Shown here: piece by piece, positions 28,661 to 36,234 of the stretch | Position numbering within the stretch: the first letter of the stretch is position 1 | How the letters are laid out: each line of letters starts with the position of its first letter | Assembly (NCBI GenBank): GCA_012999515.1 | Contig: JABEEB010000001.1 | Span: 248,001 to 312,000 of the forward strand | DNA: 64,000 nucleotides | Direction of reading: 5' to 3' | Source of the DNA: Salifodinibacter halophilus | Lineage (GTDB): Bacteria; Pseudomonadota; Gammaproteobacteria; Nevskiales; Salinisphaeraceae | Notes under the pieces: generated by a model | Database searches by the model: none | Told to the model about the DNA's origin: nothing | What the model saw: the letters and a program-made list of their open reading frames with translations, nothing else | Program-made: the position numbers and the translations under genes

Positions 28661-29125
28661 TTAGTCTTGTTGATTATTACGGCAATCGGATGGCAGATAT
28701 TGGGTTGGGACATCTCCGGCATCAGTACATTGCAATTCAATGCTACTTCCGGTGGCGATCATCGAATATACGATTGTATGGCCGCTGAGTACTTCGTTTG
28801 CGGCATTGCCGAAAGTGATTGTGACGGCTTTCTTATTGGTGCTGCCCACATCAACACTTGTAACGTATTTGCCGGTTATGCTCGTTGCGGGCGCTTGAAT
28901 GCCAGCGCTCTCGTTTGAGGTCGGGAAGTGACCCGTGGATGCATAAAATTCGGCGATCTGTGGACGAATACTGCCTAGTTCGGTACTAGCCTCTGCAGCC
29001 TGCGAGCGGATCACGTAGTTTTGATACTGCGGGATTGCGATCGCGGCGAGGATGCCGATGATTGCCACCACGATCATTAGTTCGATAAGCGTGAAACCTT
29101 GTTGTTTGCGCCTTTCGATTCTCAT
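28661..29125 (-). CDS. pilA: Type IV major pilin, PilA family
   Basis: A 154-residue prepilin. The leader [10 protein letters not shown] is cut after Gly10, leaving [20 protein letters not shown] with Glu5 of the mature protein, the class III signal read by PilD. The C-terminal region has a Cys pair (LQC and SDC, about 132-148) forming the usual D-loop. AAGGA lies six bases before the ATG. A sigma-54 promoter and paired upstream sites precede it, and a terminator follows, so it is transcribed alone and probably activated by PilS/PilR encoded elsewhere. The mature pilin has several Ser and Thr residues open to O-glycosylation. A PilE-type name would be equally fair. Confidence 0.95.
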   Translation of the reverse strand: MRIERRKQQGFTLIELMIVVAIIGILAAIAIPQYQNYVIRSQAAEASTELGSIRPQIAEFYASTGHFPTSNESAGIQAPATSITGKYVTSVDVGSTNKKAVTITFGNAANEVLSGHTIVYSMIATGSSIELQCTDAGDVPTQYLPSDCRNNQQD

Positions 29126-29193
29126 TGCGTGTCCTTGTGCCATGAATGGAAGAGTGCATCCGTGTTTTGGCAGATATCCCATCGCTAAAAATA

Positions 29194-29208
29194 GCAAATA
29201 CCGTGCCA
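29194..29208 (-). promoter_or_regulatory. Sigma-54 promoter of the pilin gene (P1)
   Basis: The minus strand reads TGGCACGGTATTTGC, with GG and GC at the -24/-12 spacing and a full match to the TGGCAC-N5-TTGC consensus. The expected transcript start is near 29182, leaving a leader of about 57 nt before pilA. Confidence 0.88.
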
Positions 29209-29248
29209 GATGCAACCTTCTGTTTTTCGGCCGGACGACGCCCACTAC

Positions 29249-29296
29249 TGACGCCATACGACAGAGTATTGCGTCAGAAAGTGACGTTATACGTCA
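29249..29296 (-). promoter_or_regulatory. Upstream activator sites of the pilin promoter
   Basis: Two inverted repeats lie 41-88 bp upstream of the -24 element: TGACGC-N16-GCGTCA (29249-29276) and TGACGT-TAT-ACGTCA (29282-29296). Both recur at the same offsets from the second sigma-54 promoter. A PilR-like enhancer-binding protein is the expected ligand, by inference. Confidence 0.65.
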
Positions 29297-29304
29297 GAAC
29301 AAGC

Positions 29305-29330
29305 AAAAAAAGGGCCGCCGGAGCGGCCCT
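29305..29330 (-). terminator. Rho-independent terminator of the short sigma-54 transcript
   Basis: On the minus strand AGGGCCGC-TCCG-GCGGCCCT forms a perfect 8-bp stem with a 4-nt loop, followed by seven T residues including the stem's last base. It ends just upstream of the pilin activator sites. It could also stop readthrough from the guanidino operon. Confidence 0.9.
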
Positions 29331-29421
29331 GGATTCGGGGTCTGGCGTTTTTATTGTTATTAGGTTTGCCGTTTTATTGTTGTTATTTAAACCCCAGCCG
29401 CGCCTTCTTAATGGGCGCTTA
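29308..29421 (-). ncRNA. Candidate sigma-54-dependent small RNA with A-rich Hfq/Crc motifs
   Basis: Between a sigma-54 promoter (29447-29433) and a strong terminator lies about 115 nt with no ATG and no trace of a pilin leader. The predicted RNA has a 5' hairpin (GCGCC / GGCGC) and a stem GGGGU / ACCCC enclosing an A-rich loop. The loop carries two imperfect direct repeats, each with AAUAACAA (plus-strand positions 29372-29387 and 29348-29361). This matches the AANAANAA motif that Hfq with Crc binds. In Pseudomonas, the decoy RNAs CrcZ and CrcY also use sigma-54 promoters and carry several such motifs. Boundaries, expression and function are inferred; a collapsed second pilin gene is the main alternative. 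Confidence 0.5.
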
Positions 29422-29432
29422 TTACAGATAAA

Positions 29433-29447
29433 GCAAACGCCGTGCCA
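29433..29447 (-). promoter_or_regulatory. Second sigma-54 promoter (P2), upstream of the short transcript
   Basis: The minus strand reads TGGCACGGCGTTTGC, again a full -24/-12 match, differing from P1 in only two spacer bases. No ORF starts between it and the terminator 103 bp downstream. Confidence 0.85.
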
Positions 29448-29487
29448 AGTTTTAATCCCTTGTTTAACCGAGGCAAAACACGAAATT

Positions 29488-29535
29488 CGACGCAACACGT
29501 CAACTGATCGCGTCGTAAGATGACATCCAACGTCA
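29488..29535 (-). promoter_or_regulatory. Upstream activator sites of P2
   Basis: CGACGC-N16-GCGTCG (29488-29515) and TGACATCCAACGTCA (29521-29535) lie 41 and 74 bp upstream of the -24 element, the same offsets as at the pilin promoter. In the first site both arms changed together (T to C, A to G), so symmetry is kept. Confidence 0.6.
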
Positions 29536-29598
29536 CCCGATGGCGCGTAAATACGCATATGCGGCCCTGCTACGTTTTCGTTGTAGTTCTCGTATCGA

Positions 29599-31047
29599 TT
29601 AGTCCGCCGGCCCAATCAGGTGTTTGACTTCGAGGTAGTCGGCCAGCCCCCATGGGCCGAGTTCGCGGCCGATGCCGCTATGCCCGAAACCGCCCCAGCT
29701 GGTTTCGGGGATGATGATCTGCTCGCTGTTGTACCAGATGTTGCCGGCACGCAGCGCACGGCCGACACGCCGGGCGCGCTGTGGGGCGCCACTGATGACT
29801 GTGGCGGCTAGGCCGAACGCGCTGTCGTTGGCGAGGGCGATGGCGTCGTCGTCGGAGGTGGCTTTGTGTGCGCACAGTATTGGACCGAAAACCTCTTCAC
29901 GCCAAAGACGGCTATCGGTGGGCACATCGCGATACAGCGTGGGGGCGATGAAGTAGCCATGTGGCGGTAATTGGCGGTGGCGTGCATCGCGCACCGCATG
30001 TAAGCCTTCTCGCTCGGCGATCGCCAGGTAAGCGTGAACTCGCTCGTGCTGATGCTGGCTGGTCATCGGCCCCATGTCAGTGTTCGCGCCTAGTGGGTCG
30101 CCCAGGCGTATGGCGTCGATGCGTGTAGCCAGCGCTTCAAACAGTGACTCGGCCAGTGTTTCGTGCACGATCAAGCGCGAGGTCGCCGAACAAATCTGAC
30201 CACTGTTGAAGTAGATGCCGGCCATGACCCAGTCGGCGGCCTGGTCGATGTCGGCATCCGCCAGCACCAGAATAGGCGACTTTCCGCCCAGCTCCAACGA
30301 GACGCCGCGACTGCCTTCGGCGGCGGCCTGCATGACGCGTTCACCCACAGCATTGCTGCCGGTGAACGATAGTTTGTCGATGTCGCTGTGATGCGTCAGC
30401 GGTTTCCCAATGCCTTCGCCATCGCCATGCAATAGGTTGAGTACACCCGGTGGCATCTCGAGTTCTAGGGCGATCTCGGCGAGAGCCTGTTCTGGCAGCG
30501 GCGTGATTTCAGAGGGTTTGAAGACGACCGTACAACCAGCCGCCAGGGCTGGAGCGATCTTCCAGGCGCTGGTCACCAGCGGGAAGTTCCACGGCGTGAT
30601 CAGGCCGACCACCCCGGCGGGATCTTCGTAGCAGTAAGCGTCGACGCCCTCGATGTCGTGCGTGATACGGCGCCCTTGCCGAGCTTCCAAGTCACCTGCC
30701 TGGCGTGCGTAGTAGCGATAGCAGGCAATAGCGTCGTCGAGATCGATGCCAGCCTCGGCTAGTGCCTTGCCATTATTGGTCGCGGACAGCTCCATCAACG
30801 CCTCGCGGCGTGCCGTCAGGGCGTCGGCCAGCGCGTTCAGGTAGGTGCCGCGTCGCTCACCGCCCAGGGCTTGCCACTCGGGCAGCGCGCGACGTGCTGC
30901 CTCGACGGCCGCTTCGACATCACGGGCATCGCCGGCCGTGACCTCGGTAAGCTGACGTTCGTGATAGGGATCCATCACGGGCAGGTGCCGTGTGCCGTGG
31001 CTATTGACCCAGCAGTTATCGATGAATTGGTGATTGAGTGCTTGCAT
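29599..31047 (-). CDS. NAD(P)-dependent aldehyde dehydrogenase, guanidinobutyraldehyde-type
   Basis: A 482-residue aldehyde dehydrogenase close to the betaine/aminobutyraldehyde group. The marks are PWNFPLV (catalytic Asn), LELGGKSP (Glu) and NSGQICSATSR (nucleophilic Cys). GAAGGAG precedes the ATG. It is the last gene of the operon, 10 bp after the MBL gene. With a 2-ketoarginine decarboxylase-like enzyme and a guanidinobutyrase in the same operon, the natural substrate would be 4-guanidinobutyraldehyde, giving 4-guanidinobutyrate, as KauB does in Pseudomonas. The sequence alone would also allow aminobutyraldehyde or betaine aldehyde. Confidence 0.83.
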   Translation of the reverse strand: MQALNHQFIDNCWVNSHGTRHLPVMDPYHERQLTEVTAGDARDVEAAVEAARRALPEWQALGGERRGTYLNALADALTARREALMELSATNNGKALAEAGIDLDDAIACYRYYARQAGDLEARQGRRITHDIEGVDAYCYEDPAGVVGLITPWNFPLVTSAWKIAPALAAGCTVVFKPSEITPLPEQALAEIALELEMPPGVLNLLHGDGEGIGKPLTHHSDIDKLSFTGSNAVGERVMQAAAEGSRGVSLELGGKSPILVLADADIDQAADWVMAGIYFNSGQICSATSRLIVHETLAESLFEALATRIDAIRLGDPLGANTDMGPMTSQHQHERVHAYLAIAEREGLHAVRDARHRQLPPHGYFIAPTLYRDVPTDSRLWREEVFGPILCAHKATSDDDAIALANDSAFGLAATVISGAPQRARRVGRALRAGNIWYNSEQIIIPETSWGGFGHSGIGRELGPWGLADYLEVKHLIGPAD

Positions 31048-31057
31048 GAAGGCTCCT

Positions 31058-31792
31058 TCAGAGGGCGTGGTCACGCAGCCAGTCGTCGATCATGGCGTGC
31101 AGGCGTGTCCCGGAAAAACTGGGGAAGTGGCCGCCGTGGACGACGCGCGCGGGTAACTCGCGCAGGCGTCGCATGCTGGCGGCATAATCGTGGACGTTGC
31201 TGTGATAGACATCCTCGATCAATGGGCCGTCATAAATGAGATCGCCCGAGATGAGTGTGCCGCTGCGGGCTTCCCATAATGCGATGCCACCGGGGGAATG
31301 TCCCGGTGTGTGGACGACCTCGAAACGGCGGTCGCCGAGGTCGATAGTTTCGCCATCCTCGAGCGTGGCGATGTGTGTCGGTGGGGCGATACGGTGGCTA
31401 TGGTATTCAAAGGGGGCCGGCGGCAAGGCCTCGAACATGGCGTCGTCAAGGAAATCGGCGGCCAGGGTGCGCGCATTGTCGGGGCTAGCCAAAATGTCTG
31501 CTTCGGCAGTATGCACATGGCAGCATTCGAACTCGTGCGCGGCACCGATATGATCGAAGTGGGTGTGGCTGGCCACTGCGACCAGATCACGTTCGCTAAG
31601 TAGTGGCACCTGTCTGCGCAGCGGCACGGCGCCGAGTCCGAAATCCACCAACAGGTCGCGATCGCGGCCCCGCACATGCCAGATGTTGCAACGGTAGAAC
31701 GGTTTGATGGCGGGCTCGTCGATCCGTGTGATGCTGTCATCGAGTGTTGTGGTGCGATACCAGTTCGTAGCATCGAGTCGGCTAAGGTTCAT
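31058..31792 (-). CDS. Metallo-beta-lactamase-fold hydrolase
   Basis: A 244-residue MBL-fold protein. The metal site THFDHIG is present, as are TPGHSPGGIALWE and SGDLIYD, with a last His in VHGGHFPSF. Such proteins hydrolyse thioesters, lactones, lactams or phosphodiesters. The ATG overlaps the permease stop in ATGA, and the aldehyde dehydrogenase follows after 10 bp, so it belongs to the guanidino operon. No such enzyme is known to me in the arginine transaminase pathway. It might open a cyclic product such as a lactam formed from 2-ketoarginine or an amino acid aldehyde, which is a guess. Confidence 0.8.
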   Translation of the reverse strand: MNLSRLDATNWYRTTTLDDSITRIDEPAIKPFYRCNIWHVRGRDRDLLVDFGLGAVPLRRQVPLLSERDLVAVASHTHFDHIGAAHEFECCHVHTAEADILASPDNARTLAADFLDDAMFEALPPAPFEYHSHRIAPPTHIATLEDGETIDLGDRRFEVVHTPGHSPGGIALWEARSGTLISGDLIYDGPLIEDVYHSNVHDYAASMRRLRELPARVVHGGHFPSFSGTRLHAMIDDWLRDHAL

Positions 31793-33108
31793 GCACGCAT
31801 TCCTCTTGTGCGGCGTTGCCAACGAGTAGCGACGTAATAGAGCAAGCCGGTCACCACGAAGACAGGCAACGAGGCGCCGAACGACAGCGGTGCCACCCAA
31901 TTCCAGTAGTAAGCCAGTGCCGCGCCCACCGCATAACTGAAAAAAGCGACGGGGTTGAATGTGGGCAGCCGCCCGGCTTGAGCGATCAAGTTTTGATGCG
32001 TGAAACGTCCGCGATCAATCAAAAAATAATCGACGATCATTAGCGCGAAGGCGGGGATGAATAGGCTGCCGATGATCAACAAGAAGTTTTGAAACTGATC
32101 GAGTATGCCCGGTATCAGCGAACCGAGTACGGAGGTGATGCCGATGATCAGCGCCGGTTTCCAGAACGGCGTCGAGGGGCGCACGCTCATGTAGGACAAT
32201 GTCGCGCTATACACGCACATCACGTTGGTGGTGAGCACCGAGAAAAAGATCACGAAGGCAGCGGGCAAGCCGAAGCCGAAGTTGCTCAGCAATTGTGTGG
32301 GGTCGTAGGTCTGTTCGAGGCCGGTGGAGAGCGACAGCGCCGAGACAGTGGCTCCGAGTCCCATGGCGATTAGCGTCGCTGTGACGTAGCCACCCCAGGT
32401 GCCTGCGACGGCGGCTGTCACGCTCTTACAGTGACGATTGTAGTCGGCTGCTAAAGGGATCCAGGAAAAAGCGGTGGCGATCACAATGTCGAAGGCTATG
32501 CCGTTGCCCAGGCCGCCTTGCGCTGTGACCTCGGTGATGGAGGCTAGGTCGTAGTGGTGTGCCAAGGCGTAGAACACCACGGTGGCCAGCGCGAGCATCA
32601 ATAGTGCCGCGATTTTCTCGGCGGTTTCGATGCCCAGATGCCCGCGCAGGGTGATCAGCACCACCAGGCCTTCGCAGAGCACAGTAAATAGCGCCACATT
32701 CGAGTACCCAGTAAGGCTTTCGACCGCGTAGTCGAGGCTCATGCCCGCCAGCAACGCTTGGATCCAGCTCCACGCGACCAGGACGCACAGGTTGACCCAT
32801 GCCGGCATGCTGGCACCCACGCGGCCGAAGGTGGCGCGTGCCAAGATCATAGTGGTGAGTCCCGTGCGTTGGCCCATGACGCCGATCAATACCAGCGGCA
32901 CGATGCCGATGGCCGACCCTAGCAGGACCAGCAGCATGGCATGCAAAAAGCTAAGGTTGGGTACCAGCAGCATGCCCGTGAGTATCGTGGTGACCACCAC
33001 GTTGGCGCCCAGCCACATGGCAAAGGTGCCGGTTAGGCTCAGGCTGTGCTCGACATGCTCGGCCTCCAGAGTATTGTGCTCGAAGGCGCTGGGCGTGTGT
33101 TGGCTCAT
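31789..33108 (-). CDS. NCS1-family permease
   Basis: A 439-residue inner-membrane transporter with about twelve helices, of the nucleobase:cation symporter-1 family (CodB/PucI-like). The N-terminal tail up to about residue 28 is acidic, and the first helix reads FAMWLGANVVVTTILTG. The central SWIPLAADYNRHCKS is the family's substrate-site region. NCS1 carriers take up cytosine, purines, allantoin, hydantoins and related nitrogen compounds. Here, inside a guanidino-compound operon, uptake of a guanidino acid or a cyclic ureide is likely. It is 46 bp after the TPP enzyme gene and overlaps the MBL gene. Confidence 0.87.
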   Translation of the reverse strand: MSQHTPSAFEHNTLEAEHVEHSLSLTGTFAMWLGANVVVTTILTGMLLVPNLSFLHAMLLVLLGSAIGIVPLVLIGVMGQRTGLTTMILARATFGRVGASMPAWVNLCVLVAWSWIQALLAGMSLDYAVESLTGYSNVALFTVLCEGLVVLITLRGHLGIETAEKIAALLMLALATVVFYALAHHYDLASITEVTAQGGLGNGIAFDIVIATAFSWIPLAADYNRHCKSVTAAVAGTWGGYVTATLIAMGLGATVSALSLSTGLEQTYDPTQLLSNFGFGLPAAFVIFFSVLTTNVMCVYSATLSYMSVRPSTPFWKPALIIGITSVLGSLIPGILDQFQNFLLIIGSLFIPAFALMIVDYFLIDRGRFTHQNLIAQAGRLPTFNPVAFFSYAVGAALAYYWNWVAPLSFGASLPVFVVTGLLYYVATRWQRRTRGMRA

Positions 33109-33154
33109 TATTGTTGCGCCTGTTGTCGTTATGCCTTGGTCACGGCGGCGAGTC

Positions 33155-34789
33155 TCAGCCGAGTGCTGCCTGCCAACGTCTGGCGTCGATCTCGATCAGC
33201 GTGGGCGACGTGCACGAGACATCGTTAAGCGCGCGCTCGAGCGCGATGGGGGAGTCGACGCGATGCGGGGCGAAGCCGAACCCTTCGGCGAGGTGCTGGA
33301 AGTCGGGAGGCGAGGGGGCGACACCGATGCGAGCGACGCCATGCGCCTCCATGTAGCGGCGGATTTCCTCGTAGCCGGCGTTGTTCCAGAGCACCACGAC
33401 CACGGGGAGCTCTTCGTCGACGGCGGTGGCCAGCTCACTCAGGGTGAACATCGCACCGCCATCGCCTATCAGGGCCACCACCGGCGCACCAGGGGTGGCG
33501 ATCTGGGCGCCAAGTGCCGCCGGCAGGCCGTACCCTAAGGTGCCGTAACCGGTCGACGCATTGAAGTAACGCCGAGGCATAGCACGTTCGACGAGGTGGT
33601 TACCGGCGTAGACCGGGTCGGTGGAGTCGCCGACGAGAATTGCTTCCGGTAAGGCCTTATCGATGGCCGTGTAAAGCGGCACAAAAGGCGCCATGTCAGG
33701 GCGTTCTGGCAGGGCCAGCGCGTCGTGTATGGCACGTACGCGGGCAGCTCCTTGACGTGAAAGCGGCGTCGGAAAGTGCGCCACTAGCGCGTCCAACGCG
33801 GTATGGGCATCGCTGACGAGGCCCAGGGCCGTCGTTTGGTTGCGCGCCAGTTGCTCGGCCTCCAGGTCGACACGAATGACGCGACCGGTCAACGTGAATC
33901 CGTCATCGAATACCACGTCGTAATCGGTTTCGCCGAGCTCGGTGCCTACGGCTAGGATGACGTCGGCCTCACGCGCCAGGGCGCGTGCCTCGGGCCAGGT
34001 GGCATTGGCGCCCAGGTCGAGCGGATGCTCGCGCCCGAGCACCCCCTTGGCATTGATCGTGGTTACGGTCGGGGCGTCGAGGCGCTCGACCAATGTTTGT
34101 GCCGCTGTCGAAGCGTCCGCGCAGCCGCCGCCTAGCAGCACTAACGGCATATGTGCTTGGCGTAGCCACTCGGCTGCCAGCGCAATGCCTTCGGGGTGTG
34201 CGGCGGGGCGATACAGCCGTGCCGGCGAGGCTGGCTCGGATAGGGCGATGGATGTATCGAAGAGGTCGGTGGGAATCTCGATGTGCACCGGCCCCGGCCG
34301 TGCGGATTGGAATACCGCGAAGGCGCGCGCGAGCACTTCCGGCAAAGCACTTGGGTCGAGCAGCGTATGGCTGAAGCGGCTGACGCCCGCCAGTACGTGC
34401 TGTTGGCTGGGCAGTTCGTGCAGGCGGCCTTGGCCGCGCCCCAGAGTGTCGCAACGATTGACGCTGGAAATCACCAGCATGGGTACCGAGTCGGCCAGGG
34501 CTTGGCCCATGGCCGTGGCGATGTTGGTCATACCCGGCCCGGTGATGATGAAGCAGACCCCGGGCTTACCACTGGCGCGGGCGTAGCCATCTGCCATGAA
34601 ACCCGCGCCTTGTTCGTGACGCGGCGTGACATGCCGCAGGCCGCTCGCTTCTAAACCGCGATAGAGCGGTACGGTATGCACGCCGGGGATGCCAAAGACG
34701 GTGTCCACAGCATAGCGATCACGTAACAGTTGGACCAATGCCTCAGCGCAGCTGACATGCCGGGCAGAAGCGCGCGTTTCGTGTGTCAT
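33155..34789 (-). CDS. TPP-dependent 2-keto acid decarboxylase, AruI-like (2-ketoarginine)
   Basis: A 544-residue thiamine-diphosphate enzyme of the acetolactate-synthase fold. The N-terminal PYR domain has VFGIPGVHTVPLYRGL and the activating Glu59 in PRHEQGAGFMADGYAR. The middle domain binds no obvious FAD, and the C-terminal PP domain has IGDGGAMFTLSELATAV with NNAGYEE as the Mg/TPP motif. The pattern fits 5-guanidino-2-oxopentanoate decarboxylase (AruI) better than IlvB. It would turn 2-ketoarginine into 4-guanidinobutyraldehyde. AGGAG six bases before the ATG overlaps the end of the YjiH gene. No aminotransferase gene to make the keto acid is in this operon. Confidence 0.8.
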   Translation of the reverse strand: MTHETRASARHVSCAEALVQLLRDRYAVDTVFGIPGVHTVPLYRGLEASGLRHVTPRHEQGAGFMADGYARASGKPGVCFIITGPGMTNIATAMGQALADSVPMLVISSVNRCDTLGRGQGRLHELPSQQHVLAGVSRFSHTLLDPSALPEVLARAFAVFQSARPGPVHIEIPTDLFDTSIALSEPASPARLYRPAAHPEGIALAAEWLRQAHMPLVLLGGGCADASTAAQTLVERLDAPTVTTINAKGVLGREHPLDLGANATWPEARALAREADVILAVGTELGETDYDVVFDDGFTLTGRVIRVDLEAEQLARNQTTALGLVSDAHTALDALVAHFPTPLSRQGAARVRAIHDALALPERPDMAPFVPLYTAIDKALPEAILVGDSTDPVYAGNHLVERAMPRRYFNASTGYGTLGYGLPAALGAQIATPGAPVVALIGDGGAMFTLSELATAVDEELPVVVVLWNNAGYEEIRRYMEAHGVARIGVAPSPPDFQHLAEGFGFAPHRVDSPIALERALNDVSCTSPTLIEIDARRWQAALG

Positions 34790-34799
34790 GGCAGGCTCC

Positions 34800-36191
34800 T
34801 CAGGCCACCAGCCAGTGGCCCATCAATACGATGATTGGCAGGGTGATGGCGGTACGCAGCAGGAATATGACCACCAGCTCCCAGAGTTTGAGTGGGATCT
34901 TGGATTTGAGCAGCAGAGCGCCGACTTCCGACATGTAGATCAACTGCGTCAGGGACAGGCAGGCGATCACGAAGCGGGTTAGCTCGCTTTCAATATCGCT
35001 GGCTAGCACAGCGGGCAGAAACATATCGGCGAAGCCCACCAGGGTCGCGGGTGCGGCTGCAGCGGCTTCGGGCACGCGCATCCATTCGAGAACCGGCACC
35101 ATGGGGTAGGAAATCCAGGTGAAAAACGGCGTAAACTCGGCCAGAATCAGGGCTACGGTGCCGATGGCGACGACCAGCGGCAGCAAACCGAAAAAGATAT
35201 CGGCCACGTTCAGCAGCGCGTGACGCAACAGTTGGTGTGGCCCGGGGGCCTTGTGGGCACGATCCACCGCCATGCCCAGGCTAGAGCGAAACAGGCTTTG
35301 GCTGCTGCTGTGTGTCTCGTCGAGACGGCAACCCATCGATTCATGGTAGGTCTCTGACTTGCGCGATAGTGGCGGCAGACGTGGCACGATCACGGCGGCC
35401 ACCAGGCCCGCGACCACGACGGTGAGGTAGAAGGGGATAAAGAGGTGGTTGATGCCGATGAAGCTGGTCACTAGCAGTGCAAAGGCAATCGAGACGATGG
35501 AAAAGTTCGTCGCAATAACCGAGGCCTCGCGACGATTGTAGAAACCGCGTTCGTATTGCTGGGTGGTAATCAGCACACCCACGGTGCCGGAGCCCATCCA
35601 TGAGGCGGTGGCGTCGATGGCGCTGCGACCGGGAAGCCCGAAAATCTTGCGAAAAGGGGCGCGCACCAGGCTGCCGATAAACTCCATGAAGCCGAAATCG
35701 ACCAGAAACGGCAGCAGGAGAGCGGCGAAGAAGAAGAACGTCAGTAGCACAGGGGCGAGGTCGTTGAGCATGACACCGCCAGTGGTGGAAGCGGTTACGA
35801 ACTCAGGGCCAACCTGGAAATAGGTCATGAGCGCGAACAGTGCGCCCAACGCACGCATCAGGATCCATAACGGCTCTACATCAAATAGTTCGTTGAGCGC
35901 GCCCGCGCGTGACCATCTCGGTTTGGCGGCCTTGACGTAGACCGTCAGCAGGACCGAAAGGCAGAGCACCAGCGTGGCGATAGCGGGCAAGGCATCGCCG
36001 AGCAAGGCCTTGAGGCCGTCGGCGAGCATGCCCATGCCTATGTTGATGGTGTCGCCCGTCGAGAAGGGCACCAGGAACATACCGACGCCGATCAGCGAGG
36101 GAATCAGAAACTTGAGGAGGCCGCGCGGGGTTAGTTGTGCGCCACTGGGGTCACCACTGTTAGTGGCGATGGAGTCGGGAGATGCGGACAT
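34800..36191 (-). CDS. YjiH-family membrane protein (nucleoside-recognition/GATE domain)
   Basis: A 463-residue multi-helix protein of the YjiH family. It has PSLIGVGMFLVPFSTGDTIN near the N-terminus, FGFMEFIGSLVRAPFRKIFG, and two Gate-type segments on either side of a polar loop (about residues 280-320, rich in Ser and His). The function of the family is not established; transport is assumed. In the guanidino operon it may move a substrate or product. The ATG at 36191 gives 44 bp after the guanidinobutyrase stop. An earlier ATG lies four bases after that stop, inside the hairpin GCCCCGT-A-ACGGGGC (36214-36228), which I take as intergenic. Confidence 0.8.
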   Translation of the reverse strand: MSASPDSIATNSGDPSGAQLTPRGLLKFLIPSLIGVGMFLVPFSTGDTINIGMGMLADGLKALLGDALPAIATLVLCLSVLLTVYVKAAKPRWSRAGALNELFDVEPLWILMRALGALFALMTYFQVGPEFVTASTTGGVMLNDLAPVLLTFFFFAALLLPFLVDFGFMEFIGSLVRAPFRKIFGLPGRSAIDATASWMGSGTVGVLITTQQYERGFYNRREASVIATNFSIVSIAFALLVTSFIGINHLFIPFYLTVVVAGLVAAVIVPRLPPLSRKSETYHESMGCRLDETHSSSQSLFRSSLGMAVDRAHKAPGPHQLLRHALLNVADIFFGLLPLVVAIGTVALILAEFTPFFTWISYPMVPVLEWMRVPEAAAAAPATLVGFADMFLPAVLASDIESELTRFVIACLSLTQLIYMSEVGALLLKSKIPLKLWELVVIFLLRTAITLPIIVLMGHWLVA

Positions 36192-36234
36192 AGATGTCAC
36201 CACTTGTTGGATGGCCCCGTAACGGGGCATGAGA

